Positions 1 to 13,456 of a stretch of DNA of 64,000 nt are shown one piece after another. Below the pieces are notes generated by a model. It made no database searches and had not been told where the DNA came from. It saw only the letters and a list, made by a program, of their open reading frames with translations. This DNA comes from Pyxicephalus adspersus. Taxonomy: Eukaryota > Chordata > Amphibia > Anura > Pyxicephalidae. Each line of letters starts with the position of its first letter. Within the stretch, counting starts at the first letter, position 1. The stretch is from assembly GCF_032062135.1 (NCBI RefSeq), contig NC_092862.1, forward strand, positions 44,217,475 to 44,281,474, read 5' to 3'. Position numbers and translations under genes: made by a program.

Positions 1-1566
1 AGCAGACACCAAAACAACTTGGGTTATGTATGCTTTTTTTGTATTAGAAATTTTAAATTAGAAATTATGTGTAGAAATTATGTATTGTAAAAGTTCATGA
101 GTCCTGTGTGATTTATGGGGAGGACCAATGTGAAGAATTAGAGAATTCTGAATTATATATTATTGATACTATTATTGTAATGCCAGCTTTTTGATTTACA
201 GATATCTATTTCATGTACAGCAAGTTATATTGCATATATTTTCTAATTTAATATTATATTTACCTATATAAAATACTGATATATTTTCTGCTTTAGCAAT
301 GCAGATTCTAATGTTGCCCCTTACCACCAGCCTGTTCACTAACCAATACATTTGCATCTTAAGGGAGCAATATGAGAGGTAGTACAGTTAAATAAAGAGT
401 AATAGAAGGACTACCTGGCTTTGAGGCAAAGATGCATGAAGGGTTAATACACATACTCTGGATAATAACCAATGAGTTAAATTAGATTATGCATAAAATA
501 GTCATATGAGGCTAATGCACATACTCTGGGGTGATTAAAAGTAGAGTGAATGTCAGAAACCGATCACGGAGTTAATATATATAATGTGGAGACTGATCAC
601 TGAATTACTAAAGCACCCAAGGTTGGGAGTGGTCACTGATTATTTAAAGGACAAGATCACATTTATTAAAAAATACAAAAACTCACCCTCCCAAGCCTCC
701 AAACATTAAAGAATCCCGAAACACACTACCTAACTACTTACTTATATTACCAAAAGCAGCTGCCTCCTTTCTTCTTGGTGTTGGAAATGTTCAGTAATGG
801 CTATGCCTTTGCAGTGAGCTCCCAAATGTCCTCAATTTCAAGGTATAGCCTATTTGCAATGTTTTTTAGGAAAAAATCAAAAAAGTCACACTACCAGGGA
901 GAGCTGAGATATTAGTTCAGGTAATTAATGAACAATACTACAATATAATATAGGTAATGATGTGGTGGCATGCTTTTCAAGCTTTGGTTTGGCTGGGAGA
1001 TCTCACTACGAACCACTAGTACAGATGATGTTCCATTGCCTGTCACTGAAAACTAAGTGCAGATAATTTAATTTCTTGTTCCAGAGAAACACAACAAAAC
1101 TAACTGCTAAGGCTCTCATTGTGCAGATCCAAAATGAGAGAATTCTCTTAATAATTCTTGTCATACTCCTCCTAATGATCACATGTGACCTGCTGCACCA
1201 TCATGAGTAACTGAATTAAGTTAACAAATCTCCTAAAGATCTAAAAATTAAACAATATAGCCATGTACAAAGTGTGAGAAAAAAAAAACACAGATGAGAA
1301 TTAAAAAGAAACAAACAAGTAGCAAGAAAACAGGCAATGAACTTTAAAAAAAGTTCATACGCAAGTATTTACCAAGCTTTGTGATTAGCTCAAACTACAT
1401 ACTCCAAAAGAAGCGATTCTGCCACTTAAATAAAACTGGATAAAAATAATTACAATGTCCCCCAAGGGAAGCCACCTTTAGCTTGCCTGGAAAATAGTTT
1501 AAATAGGCCATCTAGACAATTAACATCACAATAAAATTAAATCTTATTTCTACATCAGACTACATC

Positions 1567-2798
1567 AGGCCGCTTAGTACCCGCAGGCTGTGAGTGGGAA
1601 CCCTCTTGCTTCTCTTTACCAGACTCGCCTGGTTGGCATTCTCAAGCCAGTAAGTGGCACCATTTATACTGCTCCTATCTGCACATCAATATTCCCTTCC
1701 ATGAATAACACTGGGAAGTGGTGGGATTTGAGGACCTTCATACAGGAATTGCCTACTACATCGGGGGCCTTGATTGGCTGAATGTGGCCCATCATACCAA
1801 GGTTGCTGAAAAGACCCATGGCTTGGAAGTACAAACATATGACCTGGAACTGACAGTTTCACAACTAGAAAGAGACAATTTCTTACAAAGGAATAATATA
1901 CACTTAGTATCGCTGAGGACTTTGGAATGGACAGTTGAACAATTGGAGTTGACTACACCCATGCTCGTTATGGTGGTGGCCTGGTAAAAAAAGACAAGTG
2001 GATTTTGAGGGAGTGCAACTTACTTACTTACTTACTGCTACTGCGTATACTACTACTCAGTGAGAGTCCCATTTGAGGTCTGTGAGCTGGATTAGCTCCC
2101 AGACATTAGGCAGGTCCTGGCTTTATTTATAAGGAACCCTATTTTTCTCTTGTCATGGACTGCAATGTCTTACTTAGAGGTGGTCTGGTTGATCCTGCTT
2201 AAGATAGCCTAAAGTGAATAAAAAATGGGAGGTTCTGCAGGTCGCTATGAGGTGCTTGGTCCATACTGGGACCTGAGATTTCTGTTCCTCCTTCCTTTCT
2301 GTTGGATTTCTCCGTTATTTTGGATATGGTAAGCTCATTCAAACTCCTAAGTTCAGGTATTCCAGCCCTCCAGGCTGCAAGTGTGTAAGTAGGCATTTCT
2401 TGTAGTAGGTGGAGGATCATTTTGTCTCACGCTGTTTCATTTACCTTTCTTTTCACAAAGACTAAAAAAAGTGTTTCCAACCTGTTTTGGAAAGTCAATG
2501 AGTAGTCTAAAACCATTTTTTATGTGTTCTGAAAACTCGGCCTGTGACTTCACAGTAAGACCAGCGTTATTCACATTTTGAAGAGCTCATCCTCCATGTA
2601 TGACTACATTATTGATGGCAATCTAAGTTTAAAATGTTTGTACATTGGGGAAGTGGAATCTGTTTGCTGCATTGGAATTTTGGTTATATTTTTATTGCAT
2701 AATTTGTATTTCTGTTATTATTTCTGTATTACTCCACAATAGAATTTCCCTTTCCTTCTCACATAAATAAGAAAATAAAATCTATAACAAAAAAAAAG
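1567..2798 (+). pseudogene. Candidate processed retrocopy of an unidentified mRNA
   Basis: The right end has AATAAA about 15 bases before a run of nine A (2790-2798), the shape of a retrocopied mRNA 3' end. The left part (1590-1987) holds two overlapping open frames of 63 and 89 codons, with phrases such as GFEDLHTGIAYYIGGLDW and YTHARYGGGLVKKDKW spread across frames, which suggests a frameshifted coding relic. I could not name the parent gene. No clear target-site duplication was seen. It could also be an unclassified LINE tail. Confidence 0.3.
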
Positions 2799-4284
2799 TT
2801 ATCATACTGGTATAATGATTGTACACTTGATTAAAGCTCTTAATAGCTCCAGCAGTTCTTGTAATGCTGTGCAATGCTGGCTCAGAGCTAAATCAAACAT
2901 AAAGTAGCTATTCTTGCTGTTTTGATTACAATTCAGCATGCAGGTAACTACATCTTTTTAGCTACACTTTGTGTCTGGTTTTCTAGCAAGAAAGATTTCC
3001 TTTAAAAGCTTGAGGTTGGCATTGAGTACATCTCCTACTGCAAGGTGGTCTGGTTGTCACACTGACCCCTTTCTTCAATTAACCAAAACATGTAGGAAAG
3101 GTATTCTGATTTAACTCTGACAACACTGTTTATTAAAATTTCTGTTCACATAGCTAGGTTAGTAAATAAACCTCAATGACTCAAAATTTTTGCATAAAGC
3201 TATAATTTTTGGAAGGTCAGCAGTGAATGCCTGTATTTCTCTTTAAAGTATGTCTGTACTGTTTAAAAGTATTTATATAGTAGGGGTGGTGGTAGGTAGT
3301 TCTAATCCATTTGATCATTTTTGCTTTCAAAGGGAAAATTGAAATTGCTAGAAATATATATGGAAGCATGTGCTATTAATAGTTTATAGTTGAATAGTTG
3401 TTAAGCCTAACGTGTGTGTACATGGCCAGGTTGCCTTTGAACATTTTTTATTTAGCAAGTGTTTTGAAAAATGCACATATCTCTGTATCACCTCGATAAA
3501 CAAAATTCATTTTTAAATTTAGGTGATTCAAAGAACATACTGAAAGACAATGAGAGTCAAAAAGGTGATGTTCAGTGTACTGGATTAAGACCAATACAAC
3601 ATTCAAAGTTTACAAGATGCTCTGATGACACAGTAAGTAGTGCGTGCCTTTAGCAATAAAAGTAAAGGCAGTTTTGTTAGTCAAATCATTGGCCTACATG
3701 TATATTTAGCTTCATTCCTTTGCATGCCATCAATCTGACCACAAATGCAAGGGGTTGATTCCCTAATTTAAGATAACAAGCACAGATATGCAAAGGTTCC
3801 ATTGCATCACAGTAACCTTCTGTACAACCCAGAACTAAAACTAATGGATAATATAGATAGTGATATAATGAATCATATAGATAAAAAGCATAAAATAACC
3901 ATTTATCTAAATTGCATACCGATATTCTGTGCTTGTTAGGGCTCACCAAGACAAGGCTGCCAGATTTTCCCCAGTACACCTTCTCTCTTCTCTCTACACC
4001 TTGTGCCTAACCCAACCCCCTCCCCCAGCATCTCTAGGGTATATGGGTTTAGGCATAGGCTATCCAAAATGGAGCAAGGATTTTAGGCCTTTTACTAAAC
4101 CATGTACTTGTAATACTATTAAATATATCCAAATAAAAAGGTGATATCTGCATTTAAAAATTTTCATAGCCAGCCAAGGCTAGACAATATACATCACTCA
4201 ATGATCTTGGTCCTTCAGCACCATAGGAGAACCTGCAAACTCCATGCAGATTGACTGTTCCTTTAAAGTTTGTTAATTCATCTG

Positions 4285-4436
4285 TGGACTCCATATATAA
4301 AACAGGGAATCAGACATTCCCTCAAACTTTTTCTCGTTGGAATCTTCAAGGCCAATGTGTTCCAATGTCAGTAATTTATTCACATATGGGATTGTTTGAG
4401 AGAATGTTAGATTTCCTGTTTTACAAGGAGAGCCCC
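4285..4436. repeat. Foldback repeat, family 4 (diverged copy)
   Basis: Inverted ends share the phrases TATAAAACAGGGAATCAGACATTCC and, at the far end, AGAATGTTAGATTTCCTGTTTTA. The same phrases occur in the better-preserved copy at 36532-36634. Non-coding palindromic MITE. Confidence 0.6.
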
Positions 4437-6843
4437 ATGAAATATATTCCAGAAAAAGCTTGGTTAGGAAGCCTTCCAGCTAGATAGATGGGATCCAGTC
4501 TTGCAGCAATAGATACTGGGTCTGGATTTAATCTGAATTTATTGATCCTGACAGGGGTGTATGTTGGCCCAAGTTTGACCTGACAGTTTACTTTCTGATC
4601 ATCCTTTGCAAAAAATACAGTCAAAATAAAATAATAAATCCAAGGGCTGGCAAACATAAATCCTGACCAGAGCAACAAGTTGATCCATGCTCTGACTTTA
4701 TTTTTTACAGCTAATAAAATTACCATCATTATACCTCCTTTAATAAATATCACCTGTTGTGACCCCAATGTAAAATACAGCTTGCATTATAATTATATCT
4801 GCTATATGAACACCTAATGGAAAGTTTACATAAGGTAACAAAGGGAATCAATAGACTACTAGTTAAAGTCAATGTTTTATATTACTAGACAAACAGTAGA
4901 AGGTGCTAAATACAGTGTTTGTTTCATTATCCACAATCATTTATCATCCTAACCATCCTAATCCTAATTCAGAATTCACACAACAACAAGTGAGAAGAAT
5001 ATTCTGGCATATACTGCACTGCATTGTCAATTGGTGTTTAAACTGCCTAAAGCTGTCATAGGACAGATCATGTGTGAGCCCACACAATTTTGATGAGATA
5101 AAAGCAGTGAGACCTTAATCATTAGTATACTTGTCTGACATCTAATGTTTCCTTTTACCACTACAAAACTCTAAATCCCTAAACCGCTGTCAGAATTCTA
5201 AACTACAGACACATGATTTGGAAATTTTAAAGTACGTAATATAGACATTCTACAAGTTTACAGCCCAGGCCCAAAGTTCCTCTAATTGTGGTTGAACTAT
5301 CATCATCTGCAGGCACATCATCCCACAGCTCGCACCTTTTAGGCTCATGTTCCTGGCTGTACTGTGCAGATGTTCCTCAGATAATTAAAGCAAAACTACA
5401 CAGAGTATTTCTAAAAGTTGCCTGAAAGATTTATTGAACCCAATGGGTTATACATTCATGATATACACAGGCACTGCAAAATGAAGGCTGATACTTATTT
5501 ACTTTCTGTCATCTAGAATCTGTCTCTGTTCAGAACTTTTGTGCGCAGAAGATTTCAATGAACCATTTAGGCATGCTCCATTATTCACTGCCTAAAACAG
5601 TCTTAAGCAGATGGGACACAGAAGAAGAGTAATGCCAATCTACCTAGGAACCCACCCATACTCCTGAAAAAAAAACTCTTTGTATTCAACAAAATAGAAA
5701 AGTAAAGTCTGTTCTTTTGACTTGAACCTAGCAATGATCCTCAACCACCTTCAAAAACTCCTACACACTTATAACTGGGTATGCTCCTACCGTTTGTGGA
5801 TTATTGGGTCATCTATTGCTTGATGTAGAGTAGCTACTTATGATTTTTTTTCTGCATGTGGTGAGTGCATGGGGACCCTGGAAACATGTTTTTAACCCAA
5901 ATAAATGGTTATTTTTTCTAAATTAAATTTAAACATATTACATGTCAAATTAAGATGACAGCTGTACGTAGCATAATTCTTATGTGAAAGCTGGTATGAA
6001 TTCCAAAATTAACCAATATTTACTGGAAATATTTAAGAAAAAATGTAAATACTTATGCCGCTGTGTTAGCAGGTATGAAACTATTTACAGTTATCATTTA
6101 ATCTTCTGTTGATCCTGGTTAAAAAAAGACAGCACGAATGTTCCATCTGTCTGTCCACACCTCACACAACCCCTTTTAGATTTCCCAACAACGTAGCATG
6201 GGAGACTGCCTAACTAAAACCAAATTAGATTCTACAAAGCTTTTAACGAAAAGATTGTAACATGGGACCTATTTACATTTAAAAATCCAAGAAAAGAAAA
6301 CATTTAAGGGACAAAGGAGAAAGTAGATGTATACTAAATGATATTAGATTTACATCAAAATGATTATATTTTAAAATACACAGCACATATTCATATACCT
6401 GATACAGATGGTCACACACCAATCATGCAGGCATTTATACTGGTTCATTCATTACACCATTATTTAAAAACAACCTATGATAAAAAAAAAATGCATTTCG
6501 TTTTTATGATTCTACTGCAGCTGAAAAATTCCTCTTTGTTGCTTTTCTGTTTTGCAAACAAACCAATTTGCATCTTAACGGTCACCTTAGCTTAAAGAAA
6601 TAGATTTCATAAATGGTATTATTGGCCCCCACAGTGACCAAGAATGCAGTCCAAATAATGAAAACAGGGCATTATCAGCCATGCCCATGATGATGACTGG
6701 TCCATTTCACTCTGGCATAAGGAGTAGAACCTGGTATGCACCCACCAATGGGGTCTCTTTAGTGCCTGCCCATGATATAAAACTAAAACCATAATATAAA
6801 CTTCCCCACTAGTCAGGAGCTGACACACATCCAACTCTTCTGC

Positions 6844-6915
6844 GGGGGGGGGGGGGGGGTTGGGGGGGGGGGGGGTTTGCATTACTTGCAGAAAAAAAAA
6901 AAAAAAAAAAAAAAA
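6844..6915. repeat. Poly-G/poly-G/poly-A low-complexity run
   Basis: G16 (6844-6859), TT, G14 (6862-6875), a short spacer, then A24 (6892-6915). It could form G-quadruplexes and is prone to sequencing-length error. Confidence 0.9.
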
Positions 6916-7477
6916 TGTTTTGATACAGCAAAATTTAGCAAATACAGCTGACAGAGGTGACACGGTATTTGGACACCATGGTGCAACCACAAGATAAGAA
7001 ATTAAATGTGAATCGACAAAAAAGGACACTTGAAGCCGACTAGGACTGTTAAGTATACAAGTTGATTAAGATTGCTGGAATGTGAAGCCTGTGTCCTAAC
7101 AAATATATTCAGTGCTATTGGGCACCAAGACCTTCCACAACGCCGAGTCCATGGGAAAATGGCCTGTGGGCACTAGACTGACAGGACAAATTCAGAGAAC
7201 ATAAATTCTTTCTATGTTAGTATCTACTGCTCCTTACACTGGAACGTATGGCTTTAAATTCACAATGTACTTGTTTAAAGGAAGCCAGCAGGAAGGCCCT
7301 ATACCGACAGCAGCTTTCTGAATCCCAGCACAGAACCATCCTCTACCTATTCCTCTGTCAGCATTATTTGTTGAATTCCTTTAAATACTGCCCCGATTTC
7401 CATACAATGTAATTTATATATTATAGATAAATTAGGAAGTATTGAACATTGAATATAAGCACACTTTTCACTTTTAA

Positions 7478-7617
7478 GGGGCTTATTTATAAAGCAGTGA
7501 ATCTAACATTTACTAAAACATTCCCAAACAATCTAACATTTTAATGGAACTAATTGATTTTCTACTGGGGAATGTTTCAGTGAATGCCAGATTCACTGCT
7601 TTATAAATAGACCCCCC
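7478..7617. repeat. Foldback repeat, family 4
   Basis: The left end GGGGCTTATTTATAAAGCAG pairs with the right end CTGCTTTATAAATAGACCCC. Inner arms also pair (GTGAATCTAACATTTACT with a GTGAATGCCAGATTCAC-type arm). About 140 bases, non-coding. Confidence 0.75.
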
Positions 7618-8667
7618 AATTAAATAAATGTACTGACATCCTACAACCCTAAGATGACAGAATTATCACAATTACCATGAAGTTCCCCACTGTAATTGAG
7701 CCTCCAGCAATTTAGTTCTTACTGCAAGAGGACAATGGATCTTGCTTATACTGGTCCCAGAACACATGTAATTAGCACTAATGAGCTTAAAGTAAGATGT
7801 TCATGAATCTGAAAATACCATTTGACCTTTCTGTTAACAGCGGCCATGTCCATATTGATGCTTCATGCCGTGCGTAACTGCTAGTGGCATCATGCAGGTG
7901 TTGCCAGGGAGGGCTGGATGCCAGATGCAAGGATCAGAAATAGCATCTACTGACAAAATGGATAAAACAAAGCACAGAGAAAACTGTCTCCACCAAAGCA
8001 ACAATATTCAGGAGCAACGGTGATGTAGAAATATACAGTATCATTGTAAAATATCTTTTATGTAAATGCTGTCATGCTTAAACAGCAGGGAGTACCCATT
8101 TAAAAACAACACCCATACTATTTTGAAAGTAAAGGTTTAGAAGACAAGTGTAACCAGAACAAAGTATATATTACCAATATGATTAAATGTCACAGCAGCT
8201 TTAATCATTAGTTTAACTCATGGCTCTTACAAAGGATCTTCACAGTTATTAGGAAGTGAAGCCACTGTTGGATGTTGTTATACATCATGAAATTATGTCT
8301 ACTTGAATATAATAATTTACCTGAAGTGGCTTTGTTTATATGTGCAGTTTAGATCTACCCGTAATAATAAACTATATGTTTTACAAGTGAAAGCTTATGA
8401 CTAATTTGTATTTATGTCAGCAGTTTCAGCTTTTTACATTTAAAGCATTGAAGTCAATCACATAAGATGGTAAAATCAGTTCATTGGCATCACTGGAAGA
8501 TGGGATGGGGACTATGGAAAGTCAGTAATGTGATAACAAACCCAACACTTAGCAGTTAGAACAGTAACGAGGGAAAGGTTGACAATGGCAACTATTTCCA
8601 CCTTTTTTGGAACCAGTATTCTCCCCCACAACACTGAGAAGTATACCTCTGCTCCTCCTGTGTCGTT

Positions 8668-8889
8668 GGGCCCAATTTATTAAGGCTTTCCAAGACGGGA
8701 GAAGATACACTTTCATCAGTAAAGCTTGGTGATCCTGCAAACCTGGAATGCATCAGGTCCGGGACTGAAAACATTTGCAAATAGAAAATGACTTTGAAGA
8801 AATCCATTACAGGTTTGCTGGATCACCCAGCTTCACTGACGAAAGTGTATTTTCTCCTACCTTGGAGAGATTTACTAAATCAGGCCCAT
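8668..8889. repeat. Foldback MITE, family 1
   Basis: Nearly the whole element is one palindrome: GGGCC-ATTTATTAA, then GATACACTTTCATCAGT and GGTGATCC on the left, answered by GGATCACCCAGCTTCACTGA and TAAATCAGGCCC on the right, around a short ATTTGC-rich centre. An L2-like LINE tail follows directly. Confidence 0.85.
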
Positions 8890-8985
8890 TGTCTTTCTGT
8901 CTGTCATTTGCCATGTCTATTTAATGTACAGTGCTGCACAGTATGTTGGCGCTATATAAATACTGTTATTAATAGTAATATACAT
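8890..8985 (+). repeat. L2-like LINE 3' tail fragment
   Basis: Contains CTGTCTGTCATTTGCC, ATTTAATGTACAGTGCTG, ATGTTGGCGCTATATAAATA and a TAA-type tail. The same tail ends the LINE at 37600-39230. Confidence 0.8.
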
Positions 8986-10529
8986 GGTGCCCAAGTAGTA
9001 ACTAGTTTAATTCCTTTCCCCATAGAAATAGTAAAGCGTAGATCGCGGTAAAGAAGATTCCTCAGTCTTTCAGGTTGAATGACACCCAGGTCAGAGTTCG
9101 ACTGTAACTAAGATCTCAATGATATTTTCTACCAAAAAGATATTCCTAAAAGTAAGGAAAATGTATGTAATGAACCTTTAATAGTCTAATGAAGGAAACC
9201 CTAAATCTGGTCCATGCAGGCCAGGATCTGCACACATTTTTAGTATTTCTACAATAGACAGCCATAAATTAAGTAATGAATGGATACCACAATTTTTCCT
9301 GAATGTGACCTTTAGGAATTGGAGTTGAGGACGTGGCCTTTTGTCTCCTAGTAAGAGATGATTGAACATGTGACGTTAATTCCAACAGTCACCAATTTAT
9401 TTTCATGTCAAAGGTAAGAAGGTATGAAATAGGTAGGGAGTAGAGAAGACAAGTTCATGTTCCATAATGCATTTAGACTTTTCCTGATCTGAACTCTCAG
9501 CCAACTGGTTAGATATTTACCATTTGGTTGTAAGGAGTAAATAGCAAATTGCTTGTGAAAGAGTTCATTAATATTATTTCTTATTTTGAATGCCTTTCAG
9601 CTGAAACTAATATTTATAGACTTTGGCTAATATTGAAGAGAGCACTCATCCAACTTAAATTCCAAGCTTTAAATAATTGTCTATCATGGCTATTAAGAAG
9701 GTTTTTCTATTAAAAAAAAGGGATAACCCCCAAAGTAAGAAAATGAATATCCAAAATTCCCTAGTGATTGAGAAGCAGGTGGAGAGATATTTTTTGGGTT
9801 TTTTTTGGAGTCCCCAAAATTGATAAAAGTCAACTCTGCTTAGAGGATTTCATCCAAATGTTGGGTTTAGTGGTTTTTGAAAATCAGGAATTTTTAAAAT
9901 GGCAAGGGCAAAGTAGGTAACCTAAAAACAATATATATTTCACTGATTAATACTCCAAGCTAGAAAATAACTTTATGATTTTAAGTTTTATTCAACAAAA
10001 CAATTATGCAGCAGACACACTCCAAAGAAATGTTTTCATAGAACAGATCAAGAGAGCTGATAAATTTATACAGAGACAACTTTTGAATTATTCACTGTAC
10101 AGAATGGTACAAAAATCAATAGTAGCATTAAAAGTCTATTCAACCTAAAAGCTGTAACTACTGCGCCTGCTGCTAAGCACAGATAAAGCTAGCACTGCAA
10201 TGACCCATCTATCTACAGAACAAAGTGCCAGCAGTGCATGCAGGAAATAGACACAGAAGGTTAGATTCACTCAAGTGTAGCATTGACAAGGATATGAAAA
10301 GACACGCCAAGATGGGCAGCATATTTATGTCAAACTTACCAAGAACATACGCAAGGTATATGGATGCTATGCCAGGAAACAAACTTCTATTACATCTGAA
10401 ATGTGGATATCACAAAGACGTATACAGCAAAACCTCATAAAGAAGATTCAAGTATACAAGGTCACTGTTCATGGAAAATTAGTATTCACAGCGGATACCA
10501 TGCAGTAGGGTAAAGTCTTTAAAAAAAAA

Positions 10530-10675
10530 TCAACCTGGAATGAATTTCTTAAAAATCTTTGCTGTTAGGTGGCAAATGTTTTTAATCCTGGACCAGATCC
10601 ATTTTAGGTTTACTTAATCACCCAGGTTGACCTATCATTGTCTATTATTGGAAAGTCTTATTAAATCAGTCCTAA
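10530..10675. repeat. Foldback MITE, family 1 (degenerate)
   Basis: Retains ACCTGGAATG, GGCAAATGTTTT, AATCCTGGACCAGATCCATT and TTATTAAATCAG, but both outer arms are heavily mutated. Confidence 0.6.
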
Positions 10676-11112
10676 TGTGCATGGCTTGTTCATTTAGTCT
10701 GAATTGGGAACTTTGTTTGAGCCTCTCTTTGCACTAAACTTTTTACTTATAACATACATTAAATTTAACATAAACTGTCGCATACCATGGGGCATCCAAT
10801 TAATCATCTAATATGCAAATACTTACCTCCATACTGTAAGTTGTGTTTGGGGCTGCCTCTTTTTGCCCCTCTACTAGTACTATCTTATCCAATGAAAGGT
10901 GGTCTCAGTGAGCAACCATGAGGCAATGAGCGGTGGACTTGAAAGTCCAAGATCAGAGAAGACGATGAATTCTTCTACTGGCATTAGACTGTTTAAGATG
11001 TCTCTTGCAGTGTTTACTGAATATACTGTATACCTAAATTAAAACGGGGATAACGTTAGTGTCCTGACACTTGCATGAAGATCCATGAACTTTACAACTA
11101 CACTCCTTCATC

Positions 11113-11359
11113 GGCTTTGACAGCTGTCAGTGGATGACTACAGAGCTCCACTCATCTCTTTGACGAAAGCAGGTTCCTGCAGGACACATCGCACAATGAC
11201 ACAGGTCCACACTTCAGCAGATAAAAAGACTCATACAACTCCATTGCTGTTTCAAAGATGTGAAGAGATATGCCAACGTTCTGTGTGTTCAGGAGAAATC
11301 TTCATCCATCATATAGATGAATGGAGGTCTGGAGACAACTGCTGACAGCTGTTAAAGCC
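11113..11359. repeat. Inverted repeat of a distinct family
   Basis: The left arm GGCTTTGACAGCTGTCAG (11113 onward) pairs with the right arm CTGACAGCTGTTAAAGCC (ending 11359). A second inner pair links GAGCTCCACTCATC with GATGAATGGAGGTC. Probably a MITE seen once in this window. Confidence 0.6.
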
Positions 11360-11828
11360 AATAGTCCCGGTATTAACAACCCAGATACTGACACCGATAC
11401 AAAAATGTCATAAGCCAACAGAAGGGAGGAAAGCAGAATCTGAAATGTTTGAATCATCATATACAGTAAGATTCATGAAAAATATTTATTTCTGTTATAA
11501 GATAAGTAAACAGATTATTAGGGGAAAATAGTACAAAATGCTGTAGATATAAAGTATAAGCACCTAGAGGCATTTATCACTGCTCAATCTCTTTTCCTTC
11601 TGAAAGGTAAAGCTGTGGCAGAACAGCTTGACATTCTGCCATAATCACAAGCTTTGAGAAGCGAATGTAGATATGCCTCTAGGTCACTACATGTCATGCC
11701 TGCAGAAATTCGTCCACCTACTTGTAAAACAGTCTCTTTAGAGCCAAAACTTTTTTTGCCAAAACCATCTGTCCAAAACAAATGGATTAGTAAAAAGTTC
11801 AATATAGATGATCTGTCAAAGCAGTTAA

Positions 11829-12158
11829 GCTACGTACACACGTCAGATTTTTATCGCCCGATAATCGGCATCGGCCAATTATCGGGCGAAAATCTGCCGT
11901 GTGTACAGTCGGTGTCGTCCATCGTCCGGACGACCGACCTGCCGGATCCACGGACGATGGACGACAGCCGATCCTAATGAAAGGGAAGGGGGGGAGCGCG
12001 CAGCAGGGTGCCGCTCCGTCGCTCTCCCCCTCCCCTCTCCATAGAGCATGAACGGTGCTGTATGTACAGCACCGTTCATGCATCGTGCAGTCCCCTGTCA
12101 TTGGAAAGGATCGTGAAATATCCTTTCCAACGACAAAAATTGCAAGTGTGTACGCAGC
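11829..12158. mobile_element. TTAA-flanked MITE, family 2
   Basis: Starts GCTACGTACACACG after TTAA (11825-11828) and ends GTGTGTACGCAGC before ATTA. It is GC-rich inside, with internal palindromes around 11850-11892 and 12049-12080 (ACGGTGCTGTATGTACAGCACCGT). TTAA targets are typical of piggyBac and Kolobok DNA transposons. No transposase is present. Confidence 0.8.
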
Positions 12159-12176
12159 ATTACTTTTAGAGGCATT

Positions 12177-12400
12177 GGCCCTGATTTATTAAAGTTCTCC
12201 AAGGCTGGAAAGGATACATTTTCATCAGTGACGCTGAGTGATCCAGCAAACCTGGAATGGATTCCTTCAAAGTCATTTGCTATTTACTTGCAAATGTTTT
12301 GAATCCTGGACCAGATCCATTCTAAGTTTGCTGGATCACACAGGTTCACTGATGAAAGTGTATCCTCTCTAGCCTTGGAGAGCTTTCATAAATCAGACCC
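12177..12400. repeat. Foldback MITE, family 1
   Basis: Palindromic, from CCTGATTTATTAAAGTTCTCC to ATAAATCAGACCC. From 12236 it is part of a longer block that recurs at 18432. Confidence 0.85.
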
Positions 12401-12728
12401 ATTAAATATAAGAATGAAAAAAAAGCAATTTAGCAATGTGAAACATTTGCACAAGTTTGTGGATTCTTGAACTGTATACTGGTATAACAGACATAACTAA
12501 GGATACATGGCTGGGGTACAAATACTAGTAAAAAGTTCAAATCCCCCATTTATGTCACTGTACACATGGAGGAATAAACACTACTACTGTCTACCGCTAT
12601 TACTGAAATGCATAATTCAAAATAAGCAGAAAACATGAACGTACACTCCCTGAGCAGGAAACCACCCAGCAGAACTAACCTAACAGGATTTAAAGCTGCC
12701 ATCGGAAAATGGGCAAAGCATCCATCAA
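12236..12728 (+). repeat. Long duplicated block, copy A
   Basis: Starts GAGTGATCCAGC inside the foldback MITE and runs to AAAGCATCCATCAA. It matches 18432-18925 with only scattered substitutions. The 328 bases after the MITE contain no recognised gene. Confidence 0.9.
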
Positions 12729-12731
12729 TAT

Positions 12732-12888
12732 ACAGCAAACCTGGATTGGATTTCTTCAAAGTCATTTGCTATTTGCTAGCAAATGTTTAGAATCCTGGAC
12801 CAAATTCACTCCAGGTTTGCTGGATCATCCAGCTTCACTGATGAAAGTGTATCCTCTTCAGCCTTAGGGAGCTAAAATAAATCCGCAC
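12732..12888. repeat. Foldback MITE, family 1 (left part missing)
   Basis: Begins inside the element at ACAGCAAACCTGGATTGGATT and continues through the right arm to AATAAATCCGC. It abuts duplicated block A, as if that block recombined through the MITE. Confidence 0.75.
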
Positions 12889-13456
12889 TGCAAATTTTTC
12901 ATGGGGGCACAGTGAGATTCCTGTTACAGAAGGGAGCAAGGCTGCTGAAAAGAGTTGTTTAGTGGTAGAGATTATTGTAGCATTAGGTCTCTTTAGGGTG
13001 AGAGTTGGGTTTTTTATTTTAACTATTAGGGTTAACGTCAACTAGGGCAAAATAAAACTTCACTACATGGGAGCTTCGATTTACCTTTCCACACCACTCC
13101 ATAAAGTTTCTGGGAGTGAAAGGTAAATCCTGTGTAAACTACAAAGTTAGGTGTGGTGGTTAGGAATAAGTGTTTATGCCAGGTGTTAAAAGTTTAGAGC
13201 TCACTGAATTGTTTACTTTACATTTTTTTAAACCAATGTTTTAATATTTATACAAAATCCTCCTACATTTATATTTATTACAGAGTGCCATTGAAACTAC
13301 TTTTTTTTTTACAGCACTTTGGATTTTTAAAGAGCACAGCAGAAGTTTTTTTTCTTGGAGAAGATCTTTTCCTAATTAAAAACAACATAGAATTCCATAC
13401 ATAGATAGGGTTTGGGGGTTCAAGCTGGTTCTCATAATTTGGCATTTAGCTCTGTA

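Noticed and set aside
4421..4768. 115-codon minus-strand frame with hydrophobic segments.
   Set aside because: It overlaps a family 4 foldback and resembles no known protein; chance frame in AT-rich DNA.
11799..12101. Overlapping frames of 100 and 66 codons on the minus strand.
   Set aside because: They lie wholly in a family 2 MITE whose other copies do not keep the frame.
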